Positions 53,436-62,802 of a DNA stretch of 64,000 nt are shown piece after piece. This DNA is from Sphingobium yanoikuyae (GTDB lineage Bacteria; Pseudomonadota; Alphaproteobacteria; Sphingomonadales; Sphingomonadaceae): NCBI RefSeq assembly GCF_034424525.1, contig NZ_CP139979.1:682001-746000 (forward strand). The letters are read 5' to 3'. The first letter of the stretch is position 1. Each line of letters starts with the position of its first letter. The notes beneath the pieces are model-generated. The model did no database searches. It saw nothing but the letters and a program-made list of their open reading frames with translations, and had not been told where the DNA came from. The translations under genes were made by a program, and so were the position numbers.

Positions 53436-53960
53436 ATGGCGGACATCGCCGAACTGACCGCATTGATCGAGCCCGAGGTGAAGGCCCTGGGGTTCGACCT
53501 CGTGCGCATCAAGCTGTTCGGATCGGGCGACGAATATACGCTGCAGATCATGGCCGAAGACCCGAAGACCAAGCAGTTGGTCATCGAGGATTGCGCCGCG
53601 ATCTCGCGCCGCCTGTCTGACGTGATGGATGAAGTCGACCCGATCGAGGAAGCCTATCGTCTGGAAGTCAGCTCGCCCGGTATCGACCGGCCGCTGACCC
53701 GCCTGCACGATTTTCTCGAATGGGCGGGCCATGAGGCGAAGATCGCCGCGACCGAAGTGGTCGAGGGGCGCAAGAGCTTCCGTGGCATCCTCAAGGGCGT
53801 CGAGGGCGAGGATATCCTGTTCCAGGATGTCAAGGCCGGCGATGTCACCATCCCGTTCGCGCTGGTCGGCGATGCCAAGCTGATGCTGACCGATGCACTG
53901 ATTTCTGCTACCATGCCGCTCTCCTCCGATGGGGCGGACGAGTTCGAAACCGAGGAATAA
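53436..53960 (+). CDS. rimP: Ribosome maturation factor RimP
   Basis: Needed for maturation of the 30S subunit. The 174-residue product has the N-terminal ALIEPEVKALGFDLVRIKLF, the DCAAISRRLSDVMDE helix and YRLEVSSPGIDRPLTR, then the small SH3-like C-terminal domain. The start at 53436 is preceded by CTGGAG. It is the first gene of the nusA-infB operon, the standard place. Confidence 0.96.
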   Translation: MADIAELTALIEPEVKALGFDLVRIKLFGSGDEYTLQIMAEDPKTKQLVIEDCAAISRRLSDVMDEVDPIEEAYRLEVSSPGIDRPLTRLHDFLEWAGHEAKIAATEVVEGRKSFRGILKGVEGEDILFQDVKAGDVTIPFALVGDAKLMLTDALISATMPLSSDGADEFETEE

Positions 53961-53973
53961 GGGTTTTATCGTC

Positions 53974-55548
53974 ATGGCCAACGCCATTTCCGCCAATAAG
54001 GCCGAGCTGATCGCGATCGCCAACAGCGTCGCCAGCGAGAAGATGATCGACAAGGCGATCGTCATCGAGGCGATGGAAGATGCGATCCAGCGCGCCGCCC
54101 GTGCCCGTTACGGCGCCGAGAATGACATCCGTGCCAAGCTGGACCCGGACAGCGGCGACCTGCGCCTGTGGCGCGTCGTCGAAGTCGTCGAGGTGGTCGA
54201 GGATTATTTCAAGCAGGTCGACCTCAAGCAGGCCGCCAAGCTGAAGAAGGACGCCGTGGTTGGCGACTTCATCGTCGATCCGCTGCCCGCGATCGACCTC
54301 GGCCGCATCGACGCCCAGTCGGCCAAGCAGGTGATCTTCCAGAAGGTCCGCGACGCCGAGCGCGAGCGCCAGTTCGACGAGTTCAAGGACCGCGTGGGTG
54401 AAATCATCACCGGCGTCGTCAAGTCGGTCGAATTCGGCCATGTCGTCGTCAATCTGGGCCGCGCCGAAGGCGTGATCCGCCGCGATCAGCAGATCCCGCG
54501 CGAAGTGGTTCGCGTCGGCGACCGCATCCGGTCGGTCGTGCTGAACGTGCGCCGCGAAAATCGCGGTCCGCAGATTTTCCTCAGCCGCGCGCACCCCGAA
54601 TTCATGAAGAAGCTGTTCGCGCAGGAAGTGCCGGAAATCTATGATGGCGTCATCACCATCATGGCGGCCGCCCGCGATCCGGGTTCGCGCGCCAAGATCG
54701 GCGTCATCAGCCGTGACAGCAGCATCGATCCGGTCGGCGCCTGCGTCGGCATGAAGGGTAGCCGCGTCCAGGCCGTCGTGCAGGAAATGCAGGGCGAAAA
54801 GATCGACATCATCCCCTGGTCGGAAGATACCGCGACCTTCGTCGTCAACGCGCTGCAGCCGGCCCAGGTCGCCCGCGTCGTCATCGACGAGGAAGAAGAG
54901 CGCATCGAAGTCGTCGTGCCCGACGATCAGCTCTCGCTCGCCATCGGTCGCCGCGGCCAGAATGTCCGCCTTGCCAGCCAGCTGACCGGCAAGGCGATCG
55001 ACATCATGACCGAGGCCGACGCCAGCGAGAAGCGCCAGAAGGAATTCGTCAGCCGTTCGGAAATGTTCCAGAACGAACTGGACGTCGACGAGACGCTGTC
55101 GCAGCTGCTGGTCGCCGAAGGCTTTGGCGAGCTGGAAGAAGTCGCCTATGTCAGCGTCGAGGAACTGGCCGGGATCGAAGGTTTCGACGAGGATCTGGCT
55201 GCCGAGCTGCAGAGCCGCGCGCAGGAAGCGCTCGACCGTCGCGAACAGGCCGCCCGTGAAGAGCGTCAGGCACTGGGCGTCGAGGACGCGCTGGCCGACA
55301 TGCCGCACCTCACCGAAGCGATGCTGGTCACGCTCGGCAAGGCCGGCGTCAAGACGCTCGACGACCTCGCCGACCTCGCCACCGACGAACTGGTGCAGAA
55401 GAAGCGCGTCGACCAGCGTCGTCGCAAGTCGGACAGCGGCAATGAGGACAAGGGCGGCATCCTGGCCGCCTATGGCCTGAGCGACGAGCAGGGCAATGAG
55501 ATCATCATGGCCGCCCGTGCCCACTGGTTCGAAGGCGAGGAAGCGTAA
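53974..55548 (+). CDS. nusA: Transcription termination/antitermination factor NusA
   Basis: Modulates pausing, termination and antitermination by RNA polymerase. The 524-residue product has the polymerase-binding N-terminal domain (residues 1-130), an S1 domain (about 137-200, GEIITGVVKSVEFGHVVVNL), two KH domains (about 230-345, GACVGMKGSRVQAVVQE and IGRRGQNVRLASQLTG) and acidic C-terminal repeats with helix-hairpin-helix units (EALDRREQAARE, TLDDLADLATDEL). It follows rimP by 13 bases. Confidence 0.98.
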   Translation: MANAISANKAELIAIANSVASEKMIDKAIVIEAMEDAIQRAARARYGAENDIRAKLDPDSGDLRLWRVVEVVEVVEDYFKQVDLKQAAKLKKDAVVGDFIVDPLPAIDLGRIDAQSAKQVIFQKVRDAERERQFDEFKDRVGEIITGVVKSVEFGHVVVNLGRAEGVIRRDQQIPREVVRVGDRIRSVVLNVRRENRGPQIFLSRAHPEFMKKLFAQEVPEIYDGVITIMAAARDPGSRAKIGVISRDSSIDPVGACVGMKGSRVQAVVQEMQGEKIDIIPWSEDTATFVVNALQPAQVARVVIDEEEERIEVVVPDDQLSLAIGRRGQNVRLASQLTGKAIDIMTEADASEKRQKEFVSRSEMFQNELDVDETLSQLLVAEGFGELEEVAYVSVEELAGIEGFDEDLAAELQSRAQEALDRREQAAREERQALGVEDALADMPHLTEAMLVTLGKAGVKTLDDLADLATDELVQKKRVDQRRRKSDSGNEDKGGILAAYGLSDEQGNEIIMAARAHWFEGEEA

Positions 55549-55554
55549 GCCAAC

Positions 55555-55788
55555 ATGCCTTTCGTCGACATCCGCCTGGCCGGTAGCGCGACTCGCGAGC
55601 AGAAAGCCGCGATCGTTGCTGACGTCACCCAGTCGCTCGTGGAGCGGCTGGGAAAGCCGGCGGCTGCCGTCCAGATCGTGATCTCGGAAGTCTCGACCGA
55701 AAATTATGCGGCCGGCGGTCAGTTGATCGCCGACTGCGCAATTTCTCCAAACAGGGAGGACGCCAATGCTGCGGACACTCCCCGATGA
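55555..55788 (+). CDS. 4-oxalocrotonate tautomerase-like protein
   Basis: 77-residue member of the tautomerase superfamily. The catalytic N-terminal proline follows the start Met (MPFVDIRLAGSATREQKAAI), and VVERLGKPAAAVQIVISEV style beta strands follow. Relatives catalyse enol-keto tautomerisation in aromatic degradation, usually as hexamers. Its place between nusA and the ylxR-like gene, six bases after nusA, is outside any catabolic cluster, so its physiological role here is unclear. The C-terminal 15 residues are longer than in most 4-OT proteins. Confidence 0.85.
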   Translation: MPFVDIRLAGSATREQKAAIVADVTQSLVERLGKPAAAVQIVISEVSTENYAAGGQLIADCAISPNREDANAADTPR

Positions 55789-55851
55789 GAGAATAAGCCT
55801 ACTCGACAGCGTTGGTCTTGCCCTTTTGTCCGTTTTGGCGGAGGGGCGCGC

Positions 55852-56565
55852 ATGACCGAACGCAAATGCATATTGAGCGGCGACCGCGCCGATCCCGAAA
55901 TGCTGATCCGCCTGGCCATCGGGCCTGAAGGACAGGTGCTGCCCGACGTCCGCGCCAAGGCGCCGGGCCGGGGCGCCTGGATCGGCGTGTCGCGGGCCGA
56001 GCTGGAAACGGCGCTGGCCAAGGGCAAGCTCAAGGGCGCGCTCGCCCGCGCCTTCAAGGAAGGCGCTCTTGAAATTCCCGACAATCTTCCCGATCTGGTA
56101 GAGGCCGGGCTGCGGCAGGATCTGCTCAGCCGCCTGGGGCTGGAGGCTCGCGCCTCCATGCTGCTGACCGGATCGGAAAAGATCGACGTCGCATGCCGCA
56201 AGGGCATGGTGAAAATGCTGCTCCATGCCGCCGATGCGGGCACGGACGGCAATCGAAAACTGGACCAGGCCTTGCGTGTGGGACAGGAAGCGGAAGGCAC
56301 GGATCTTGCGGGCATCGTCTTGCCTGTGGACCGGCACGCCCTATCTATGGCAATGGGGCGCGACAATGTCGTCCATATCGCGGTGACCGACTCGCGGGCG
56401 ACAGTGCGCCTGCGTGCGGCTCTGGGCCGCTTGGAAAGCTATCTGGGATGCGCTACCGGGGCGCCGGTGCATGGGGAGCAGGACTCCGCCGATGCGCAGG
56501 CGCATGAGGCTGCATGGAATGATGCGTCGGCGGCTGCGCCGGCTGATGATGATGTGAAGGGTTAA
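55852..56565 (+). CDS. YlxR-like RNA-binding protein (DUF448) with L7Ae-like domain
   Basis: 237-residue protein: the N-terminal DUF448/YlxR fold has ERKCILSGDRADPEMLIRLA and GRGAWIGVSRAELE, and the C-terminal half resembles the L7Ae/L30e RNA-binding fold (LSRLGLEARASMLLTGSEKI, LLHAADAGTDGNRKL). Such fusions are usual in alphaproteobacteria between nusA and infB. It probably binds RNA and acts with the transcription/translation machinery. An acidic low-complexity tail follows. Confidence 0.9.
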   Translation: MTERKCILSGDRADPEMLIRLAIGPEGQVLPDVRAKAPGRGAWIGVSRAELETALAKGKLKGALARAFKEGALEIPDNLPDLVEAGLRQDLLSRLGLEARASMLLTGSEKIDVACRKGMVKMLLHAADAGTDGNRKLDQALRVGQEAEGTDLAGIVLPVDRHALSMAMGRDNVVHIAVTDSRATVRLRAALGRLESYLGCATGAPVHGEQDSADAQAHEAAWNDASAAAPADDDVKG

Positions 56566-56574
56566 ACATAGTCG

Positions 56575-59202
56575 ATGAGTGACAGCAACGAAGACAAGCC
56601 GGTTCTGGGCCGCAAGCCGCTGGGGATCAAGCGCACGGTCGAGTCCGGTCAGGTGCAGCAGCAGTTCAGCCATGGCCGCAAGAACACGGTCGTGGTTGAG
56701 GTGAAGCGGCGCCGCGTCCCCATGGGCAAGCCGGGTGAAAGCACCGGCGCTGCGCCCGCTGCTGCGCCCCAGGCTGATCCGACGCCGGCCGCGCCCGCAG
56801 CGCCGGCCGCACCTCGTCCCGCCGCGCCTGCGCCGCAGCAGCGCGCGCCGCAGCCCGCCCCCGTGCGCCAGGCGCCGCCGCAGAGCCTGATGTCGCGTCA
56901 GGAACTGCAGGCCAAGCTGCTGCGCGAGGCCGAGGAAGCCCGCATGGCCGCGCTGGAAGATGCGCGCCGCCGTGAGGATGCCGCACGCCTTGCCGCCAGC
57001 GAGGAAGAAAAGCGCCGCGCCGAGGAAAATCGTCAGGCTGCCGAAAATGCCGAGGTCGAGGCCGCCAAGGCTGCCGAAGCCGCCGAGCAGGCCAAGGTTG
57101 CCGAAGCCGCCAAGCCGGCTGCGCCGGTCGAGGCACCGGCCGCGCCGGCAGCTGCAGCCGAGCCTGCCGCTGCCGCCCCGGCTGTGCCCGCCGCGCCGGC
57201 GACGACCAGCTCGACCATGCCGCCGCCGCGCCGCTTCACCCCGGTCGCGCCGGTCAAGCGCCCCGAGCCGGCGAAGCCCGATCGTGCCAAGCGCAACGAT
57301 GACAATCGCCGCCAGTCCGGCAAGCTGACCGTCACCCGCGCGCTCGCGGACGACGACAGCGCCCGTGCCCGCAGCCTCGCCGCGCTCAAGCGCGCTCGCG
57401 AGAAGGAACGTCGTGCCCATTATTCGGGCGGCAGCCAGCCGCGCGAGAAGCAGAGCCGCGACGTCGTGGTGCCCGAAAGCATCACCGTGCAGGAACTGGC
57501 CAACCGTATGGCCGAAAAGGGCGCGGACCTGGTCAAGGCCCTGTTCAAGATGGGCACCGCCGTCACGCTCAACCAGCCGATCGATCAGGATACGGCGGAG
57601 CTGCTGGTCGAGGAATTCGGCCACCGTATCCAGCGCGTGTCGGATGCCGACGTTGAAATCGGCATGGAAGGCGAGGCTGACGCACCCGAAACGCTCAAGC
57701 CGCGTGCCCCGGTCGTGACCATCATGGGCCATGTCGACCATGGCAAGACCTCGCTGCTCGACGCGCTGCGCGGCACCGACGTGGTGGCCGGCGAAAGCGG
57801 CGGCATCACCCAGCATATCGGCGCCTATCAGGTGAAGACGAAGAGCGGTGATCTCATCACCTTCCTCGACACGCCGGGCCACGAAGCCTTCTCGGAAATG
57901 CGTGCCCGTGGCGCCAACGTCACCGACATCGTCATCCTGGTGGTGGCGGCCGATGACGGCCTAATGCCGCAGACGATCGAAGCCATCAACCACACCAAGG
58001 CTGCTGGCGTGCCGATGATCGTCGCGATCAACAAGTGCGACAAGCCCGACGCCAACCCGCAGAAGGTGCGCGAGCGCCTGCTGAGCGAGGAAATCGTGGT
58101 CGAGGACATGGGTGGTGACGTTCAGGACGTGGAAGTGTCGGCGCTCAAGAAGACCGGCCTTGACGAACTGATCACCAAGATCCTGCTCCAGGCCGAGGTC
58201 ATGGAACTGACCGCCAACCCCGATCGCGATGCCGAAGGCAATGTGATCGAGGCACAGCTCGACAAGGGCCGTGGTGCGGTTGCGACCGTGCTGGTCCGCA
58301 AGGGCACGCTGAAGATCGGTGACACCTTCGTCATCGGTTCGGAAAGCGGCAAGGTTCGCGCGATGATCAACGACAAGGGCCAGCAGGTGAAGACCGCCGG
58401 TCCCTCGACCCCGGTCGAGGTTCTGGGTCTGTCGGGCGTGCCGATGGCCGGTGACCAGCTCACCGTCGTCGAGAATGAAGCCCGCGCTCGCGAAGTCGCT
58501 GCCTATCGTCAGGAACAGGCGACCAAGAAGCGCACCACGGCTGCCCCGACCAGCTTCGAGCATATGTTCTCGGCGCTGAACACCAAGGTCATCGAATATC
58601 CGGTGGTGGTGAAGGGCGACGTGCAGGGTTCGGTCGAAGCGATCGTGTCCTCGCTCAACCGTATCTCGACCGACGAGATCAAGGTTCGCATCCTGCATTC
58701 GGGTGTCGGCGCGATCACCGAAAGCGACGTCACGCTGGCCGCTGCCAGCCGCGCGCCGCTGATCGGCTTCAACGTCCGTCCCAATGCCAAGGCCCGTCAG
58801 CTCGCCGAACGCGAGAAGATCAGCCTGCGTTACTATGACGTGATCTACGACCTGCTTGAGGAAGTTCGTGGCGAAATGGCTGGCCAGCTCGCCCCCGAAC
58901 GGATCGAGACGATCGTCGGCCGCGCCGAAGTGCTGCAGGTCTTCCCGGCCGGCAAGAAGGACAAGGCGGCCGGTCTGCTCGTCCTCGACGGCATCATCCG
59001 CAAGGGTCTGGCCGCGCGCCTCACCCGCGACGATGTCATCGTGTCGCGCACCAACATCGCGTCGCTGCGTCGCTTCAAGGATGACGTGTCCGAAGTCCGC
59101 GCCGGCATGGAGTGCGGTGCGGTCCTGCAGGACACCAACGACATCAAGCCGGGCGACACGCTCGAACTGTTCGAAGTCGAAGAGCGCGCACGCACGCTGT
59201 GA
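56575..59202 (+). CDS. infB: Translation initiation factor IF-2
   Basis: GTPase that places initiator tRNA in the ribosomal P site. The 875-residue product has the IF2-associated N-terminal peptide ([20 protein letters not shown]), a long Ala/Pro/Glu-rich disordered linker, then the GTPase domain: G1 GHVDHGKTS near residue 385, G3 [12 protein letters not shown]4 NKCD. Domain II and the C-terminal initiator-tRNA-binding domains follow. The start at 56575 lies nine bases after the YlxR-like gene. A strong terminator comes next, unusual because rbfA normally follows directly. Confidence 0.98.
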   Translation: MSDSNEDKPVLGRKPLGIKRTVESGQVQQQFSHGRKNTVVVEVKRRRVPMGKPGESTGAAPAAAPQADPTPAAPAAPAAPRPAAPAPQQRAPQPAPVRQAPPQSLMSRQELQAKLLREAEEARMAALEDARRREDAARLAASEEEKRRAEENRQAAENAEVEAAKAAEAAEQAKVAEAAKPAAPVEAPAAPAAAAEPAAAAPAVPAAPATTSSTMPPPRRFTPVAPVKRPEPAKPDRAKRNDDNRRQSGKLTVTRALADDDSARARSLAALKRAREKERRAHYSGGSQPREKQSRDVVVPESITVQELANRMAEKGADLVKALFKMGTAVTLNQPIDQDTAELLVEEFGHRIQRVSDADVEIGMEGEADAPETLKPRAPVVTIMGHVDHGKTSLLDALRGTDVVAGESGGITQHIGAYQVKTKSGDLITFLDTPGHEAFSEMRARGANVTDIVILVVAADDGLMPQTIEAINHTKAAGVPMIVAINKCDKPDANPQKVRERLLSEEIVVEDMGGDVQDVEVSALKKTGLDELITKILLQAEVMELTANPDRDAEGNVIEAQLDKGRGAVATVLVRKGTLKIGDTFVIGSESGKVRAMINDKGQQVKTAGPSTPVEVLGLSGVPMAGDQLTVVENEARAREVAAYRQEQATKKRTTAAPTSFEHMFSALNTKVIEYPVVVKGDVQGSVEAIVSSLNRISTDEIKVRILHSGVGAITESDVTLAAASRAPLIGFNVRPNAKARQLAEREKISLRYYDVIYDLLEEVRGEMAGQLAPERIETIVGRAEVLQVFPAGKKDKAAGLLVLDGIIRKGLAARLTRDDVIVSRTNIASLRRFKDDVSEVRAGMECGAVLQDTNDIKPGDTLELFEVEERARTL

Positions 59203-59209
59203 GTTACAG

Positions 59210-59259
59210 AAGGCTGGTCGAGGAATTTAGCTGTGAGCTGAATTTCTTGACCAGCCTTT
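59210..59259 (+). terminator. Intrinsic terminator after infB
   Basis: A long imperfect hairpin: AAGGCTGGTC then GAGGAATTTAGCT, a three-base loop, AGCTGAATTTCTT and GACCAGCCTT, ending in T residues. It starts eight bases after the infB stop. Its right arm overlaps the -35 box of the next promoter. Confidence 0.88.
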
Positions 59260-59273
59260 GTCGTGCCTATAAT
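59247..59273 (+). promoter_or_regulatory. Promoter of the toxin-antitoxin genes, overlapping the infB terminator
   Basis: TTGACC at 59247-59252, inside the right arm of the terminator, and a perfect TATAAT at 59268-59273 with 15 bases between them. Transcription would start near 59280, two bases before the toxin GTG, giving an essentially leaderless message. The spacing is shorter than the optimum of 17, so strength is uncertain. Confidence 0.55.
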
Positions 59274-59281
59274 TTGCGGAT

Positions 59282-59533
59282 GTGGATATCCGCTTCTCGA
59301 AGACGGCGATGAGAGCGCTGCTGCGATCGAACAAGCGAACGCTTATTCGGCAGAAGATTGACGAGTTGGCGAGCGATCCCGCATCGCTTGAAGCTAATGT
59401 GAAGCGTCTTCAGGGGCGTCCTGAATATCGCTTGCGGGTTCAGGACTGGCGCGTGATTTTCCGTATCGATCAGGATATCCTCTGGATTGACGATATAGCG
59501 CCGCGCGGATCGGCTTATGAGGTGAACCCATGA
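59282..59533 (+). CDS. RelE/ParE superfamily toxin
   Basis: 83-residue toxin of type II systems, related to ribosome-dependent RNases of the RelE/HigB group. Typical pattern: DIRFSKTAMRALLRSNKRT, an Arg/Lys-rich region, KRLQGRPEYRLRVQDWRVIF and the terminal DDIAPRGSAYE. The start is GTG; a normal ribosome site is absent, but the family N-terminus (MDIRFSK) begins exactly here. It overlaps the antitoxin start (ATGA). Base composition is visibly lower in GC than the operon genes around it, which suggests acquisition. Confidence 0.88.
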   Translation: MDIRFSKTAMRALLRSNKRTLIRQKIDELASDPASLEANVKRLQGRPEYRLRVQDWRVIFRIDQDILWIDDIAPRGSAYEVNP

Positions 59534-59904
59534 CCGTTCAGATTGTCGAGATCGCGGGCCAGAAGATCGCGATGCTGCCGATTGAGGATTATCAACGGCT
59601 TGTCGAGATCGCGGAGGATAAGGCTGACATGGTAGCAGCTGCAGAGGCTGAGGCGCGCCGCGATGGGGGCGAGGAATATCTTCCCGCGAAAGTGGTCGAT
59701 GGAATGATGGCCGGGGAAAGCCCTTTACGCGCATGGCGAAAACATCGGGGCTTAACGCTGAAAGTTTTGGCGGAACGGGTGGGCTCGACACATGCCCATC
59801 TCAGTAATGTAGAACGCAATAAGAGAAGCGCGAATGTGGAACTCTGGCGCAAGCTGGCCATGGAGTTGAATGTTTCGCTCGACGATATGTTTTTTAAGGT
59901 CTGA
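59530..59904 (+). CDS. HTH (XRE-type) antitoxin
   Basis: 124-residue antitoxin with an N-terminal Phd/YefM-like strip ([40 protein letters not shown]) and a C-terminal XRE helix-turn-helix ([40 protein letters not shown]). Toxin-first order is that of higBA-like modules. It should neutralise the toxin and repress the shared promoter. The rbfA start codon lies two bases past its stop. Confidence 0.86.
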   Translation: MTVQIVEIAGQKIAMLPIEDYQRLVEIAEDKADMVAAAEAEARRDGGEEYLPAKVVDGMMAGESPLRAWRKHRGLTLKVLAERVGSTHAHLSNVERNKRSANVELWRKLAMELNVSLDDMFFKV

Positions 59905-59906
59905 CT

Positions 59907-60308
59907 ATGGCTCAACAACAATCCGAAGGCCCCTCTGTCCGCCTGCTGCGCGTCGGCGAACAGGTGCGCCATGTCCTTTCCGACATTCTCCAGCGCGGCG
60001 ACGTGCATGACGATGTGCTCAGCCAGCATGTGGTCAGCGTCACCGAAGTGCGCATGTCGCCCGACCTGCGCCACGCCACCGTCTTCATCAAGTCGCTGCT
60101 CGGCAAGGATGAGGAAGCGGTGCTCAAGGCGCTGCGCACCAACACCGCCTATCTCCAGCGCGAAGTCGCGCACCGCATCCGCCTCAAATATGCGGCGAAG
60201 CTCAAATTCCTGTCGGACGAAAGCTTCGACGAGGGCAGCCATATCGACAAGCTGCTCCGCGACCCCAAGGTCGCCCGCGATCTGGAACAGGATGACGGCG
60301 AAGATTGA
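59907..60308 (+). CDS. rbfA: Ribosome-binding factor A
   Basis: Cold-shock ribosome maturation factor that acts on the 16S 5' region of the 30S subunit. The 133-residue product has the KH-like fold: [39 protein letters not shown] and [19 protein letters not shown]. The TAAGGT ribosome site lies within the last codons of the antitoxin gene, two bases apart from its stop, implying translational coupling. Confidence 0.96.
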   Translation: MAQQQSEGPSVRLLRVGEQVRHVLSDILQRGDVHDDVLSQHVVSVTEVRMSPDLRHATVFIKSLLGKDEEAVLKALRTNTAYLQREVAHRIRLKYAAKLKFLSDESFDEGSHIDKLLRDPKVARDLEQDDGED

Positions 60309-60343
60309 AAGGCTGGCCCCCGGAGCGCTTTTCCGGGGGAGGA

Positions 60344-60631
60344 CTAGGCCATGGCTGCGATGGAATTTTGAGCGCGTAAACGCGCGACCGCCTCGTCGGG
60401 CGTTTTACCTGTAGCAATCCAGGCCGGATGCGCCTGCCAGAACGCAGCTGCCTCCAGGTCATTACCGCTGGGGCCGTGGCTCATGATCCAGCCTATCCGC
60501 GAAGCCTGCTCGCAGGAGTGATCGCCCTCGGCCAGTGCAAGCCATGCCCCGCCACTATAGGCACCGCTATACCGGTCCTGCACGAGGACGATGGGATAGA
60601 GGCAGGCTTCACTGGCTTGCGCGTTCGCCAT
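60344..60631 (-). CDS. Hypothetical protein, 95 aa
   Basis: 95-residue cytoplasmic-looking protein without signal peptide or recognised domain (MANAQASEACLYPIVLVQDR, with WLALAEGDHSCEQASRIGW and AAFWQAHPAWIATGKTPDEA). It is rich in Trp and Ala. A TGGAG site eight bases before the ATG at 60631 supports translation. The frame continues upstream without protein character. Convergent with rbfA. Confidence 0.6.
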   Translation of the reverse strand: MANAQASEACLYPIVLVQDRYSGAYSGGAWLALAEGDHSCEQASRIGWIMSHGPSGNDLEAAAFWQAHPAWIATGKTPDEAVARLRAQNSIAAMA

Positions 60632-60766
60632 GTGTTTGCTCCAGAAAAGGTGCGAAGCATCTTGCCACATTTCGTTCGGTCGCGGAATGTTTCCAGCGTC
60701 GACGCGACGGTGCCGCAGCGCTAACAGCGTCTTTCCCGGAACCGGAAGATCAAGAGGGGCAGACGC

Positions 60767-61663
60767 ATGAAGATGAGCGGGATAATCAGTATGGCCGCCT
60801 TGGCATTGGCTACGCCCGCCATCGCCCGCGAACCCGCCACCCATCCCGCCGTCACCAACGATCCCGCGCCCGACGCCGCCAACCCCGCGCGGATGGACGC
60901 GTTCGTCATTCCCTCGGGCGACGGGGCGATGAACGCGGTCATGTATGTCGCTTCGGGTGGCGGCGTGCATCCGACCCTGCTGCTGCTCCACGGCTTTCCG
61001 GGCAATGAGCAGAATCTGGACCTGGCCCAGGCCGCGCGCCGCGCCGGCTGGAATGTCCTGACCCTCCATTATCGCGGATCATGGGGCAGCCCCGGCATCT
61101 TTTCCTTCACCAACGCGGCGGAGGATGCGTTCAACGCGCTGCTGTTCCTGGAGGAAGCCTCGACCGTCGCCAAATATCGCATCGACACCAGCGCGATCGT
61201 GGTCGCCGGCCACAGCATGGGCGGCTTCATGGCGGCGGAGGCGGCGGCCGCAGAACCGCGCGTCGCCGGCCTGTTCCTGATCGATCCCTGGGATCCGGCC
61301 CAGACCGTCGCGTCGCTGGCGACGCCACAGGGCGAGGCGGGCTGGAAGGCGGAGGTGGCGGGCGACCTGCCGCCGCTGTCGGGCGCCAGCTATGAAAGTC
61401 TGACCGCCGAGATCAAGGGCGATGCCCAGAAGTTCGACCTCGGCCGCAAGCTGGTCGGCTATGGCCGTCGGCCGCTGACCATCATCGGCGCGGAACGCGG
61501 CATCGGCGCGATGGCGCGCAAGGTCGGGGCGGACGCCCAGTCGGCCAATCCCAACACCCGCCTGATGGTCTGGCCGACCGATCACAGCTTCTCCGACAAG
61601 CGGATCGCGCTCGCCGATGCGCTGGTGCGTTTCCTGGCTGGCGTTGCGCCCACGCTGCGTTAA
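60767..61663 (+). CDS. Exported alpha/beta hydrolase
   Basis: 298-residue hydrolase with a signal peptide (residues 1-20). The core shows TLLLLHGFPGNEQNLDLAQA, the nucleophile Ser in VVAGHSMGGFMAA, an acidic residue in LFLIDPWDPAQ and the His in WPTDHSFSDK. Size and pattern match dienelactone-hydrolase/peptidase-like enzymes. Substrate unknown. tdk follows nine bases later. Confidence 0.85.
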   Translation: MKMSGIISMAALALATPAIAREPATHPAVTNDPAPDAANPARMDAFVIPSGDGAMNAVMYVASGGGVHPTLLLLHGFPGNEQNLDLAQAARRAGWNVLTLHYRGSWGSPGIFSFTNAAEDAFNALLFLEEASTVAKYRIDTSAIVVAGHSMGGFMAAEAAAAEPRVAGLFLIDPWDPAQTVASLATPQGEAGWKAEVAGDLPPLSGASYESLTAEIKGDAQKFDLGRKLVGYGRRPLTIIGAERGIGAMARKVGADAQSANPNTRLMVWPTDHSFSDKRIALADALVRFLAGVAPTLR

Positions 61664-61672
61664 AGCGCGGCC

Positions 61673-62251
61673 ATGGCGAAGCTCTATTTCTATTATAGCT
61701 CGATGAATGCGGGCAAATCGACGACCCTGCTGCAATCGAGCTTCAACTATCAGGAGCGCGGCATGGCGACGATGCTGTGGACCGCGGCGGTCGACGATCG
61801 CTTCGGCCATGGCCGGATCGCCTCGCGGATCGGGCTGGAGGCGCAGGCGCATCTGTTCGAGCCGGGCGTCGACATGCTTGCCGCCATCGCTGCCCAGCAT
61901 GACGCGACGCCACTGTCCTGCGTGCTGGTGGACGAGGCCCAGTTCCTGACCCGCGATCAGGTCTGGCAACTCGCCGCCGTCAGCGACAGCCTGGGCATTC
62001 CCGTCCTCTGCTATGGCCTGCGCACCGATTTCCAGGGGGAATTGTTCGAGGGCAGCGCCCATCTGCTCGGCCTCGCCGACGCGCTGACCGAGATCAAGAC
62101 GGTGTGCGACTGCGGCCGCAAGGCGACGATGAACCTGCGCGTGGATGCGTCGGGCCGGGCGATTCGCCAGGGCGCCCAGACCGAGATTGGCGGCAATGAC
62201 CGTTATGTCGCGCTGTGCCGTCGCCATTTTGTCGAGCAGATGCGCGGATGA
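61673..62251 (+). CDS. tdk: Thymidine kinase
   Basis: Salvages thymidine by phosphorylation with ATP. The 192-residue product has the P-loop [15 protein letters not shown], the Asp-Glu motif [26 protein letters not shown] for thymidine and a zinc site with cysteines (VCDCGRKA and ALCRRH). Prokaryotic type II thymidine kinase. It overlaps the start of the next gene by four bases. Confidence 0.95.
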   Translation: MAKLYFYYSSMNAGKSTTLLQSSFNYQERGMATMLWTAAVDDRFGHGRIASRIGLEAQAHLFEPGVDMLAAIAAQHDATPLSCVLVDEAQFLTRDQVWQLAAVSDSLGIPVLCYGLRTDFQGELFEGSAHLLGLADALTEIKTVCDCGRKATMNLRVDASGRAIRQGAQTEIGGNDRYVALCRRHFVEQMRG

Positions 62252-62799
62252 GCCGGATGGAGGATCTGCTGGCGCCGATCGACGCGCCCGGCCTCTATCT
62301 GGAGCAACTGGCCGAGCATCATCGCGAAGCTTTGCGCGCCATCTGCCCGATCGACGATCCGGTGTGGGAGATTTATCCCAACCATCTCGCCGGGGCGGAT
62401 TTCGACCCGACCTTCGACGCGATCCTGGCGACGCCCAATCGCCACACATTCCTGATCCTGGCCGATGGCGAGCCGGTCGGCATGTCGGGCTATCTCAATG
62501 TCGATGCCGCGCATAATGGGCTGGAACTGGGCGGCACCTATATGACGCCGTCGGTGCGCGGCACCGGGCTGAATGGCCGGATCAAGCCGCTGCTGCTGGC
62601 CCGCGCCTTTGCCTGCGGCTTCACCCGCGTCCAGTTCTGCATCGACGCGCGCAACATCCGCTCGCAAAGGGCGGTGGAGAAGCTGGGCGCCGTGCGCGAG
62701 GGGGTGCTGCGCAAGCAGCGCATCACCTGGACCGGCCATGTCCGCGACACGGTGATTTATTCGATCCTCGCCGACGAATGGGCCGCGCGCGCCGCCTGA
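62248..62799 (+). CDS. GNAT family N-acetyltransferase
   Basis: 183-residue acetyltransferase similar to the RimJ/RimL type that acetylates protein or small-molecule amines. The fold shows [20 protein letters not shown], the acetyl-CoA loop [15 protein letters not shown], and [17 protein letters not shown]. It overlaps tdk by the ATGA junction, so it is in the same unit. Target unknown. Confidence 0.9.
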   Translation: MSRMEDLLAPIDAPGLYLEQLAEHHREALRAICPIDDPVWEIYPNHLAGADFDPTFDAILATPNRHTFLILADGEPVGMSGYLNVDAAHNGLELGGTYMTPSVRGTGLNGRIKPLLLARAFACGFTRVQFCIDARNIRSQRAVEKLGAVREGVLRKQRITWTGHVRDTVIYSILADEWAARAA

Positions 62800-62802
62800 G
62801 CT

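Noticed and set aside
53908..56337. Long minus-strand open frame opposite nusA and the ylxR-like gene
   Set aside because: Antisense shadow of conserved genes; translation is rich in His/Asp/Arg without recognisable features.
56341..57882. Minus-strand open frame opposite the infB linker
   Set aside because: Mirror of the Ala/Pro/Glu-rich linker, giving low-complexity Gly/Arg/Leu sequence only.
60317..60339. Hairpin between rbfA and the small hypothetical gene as an intrinsic terminator
   Set aside because: An eight-base GC stem is present but no T-run follows in either direction, so it was not listed as a feature.
60632..61069. N-terminal extension of the small hypothetical protein
   Set aside because: The upstream frame is antisense to the hydrolase gene and lacks a start with a ribosome site.
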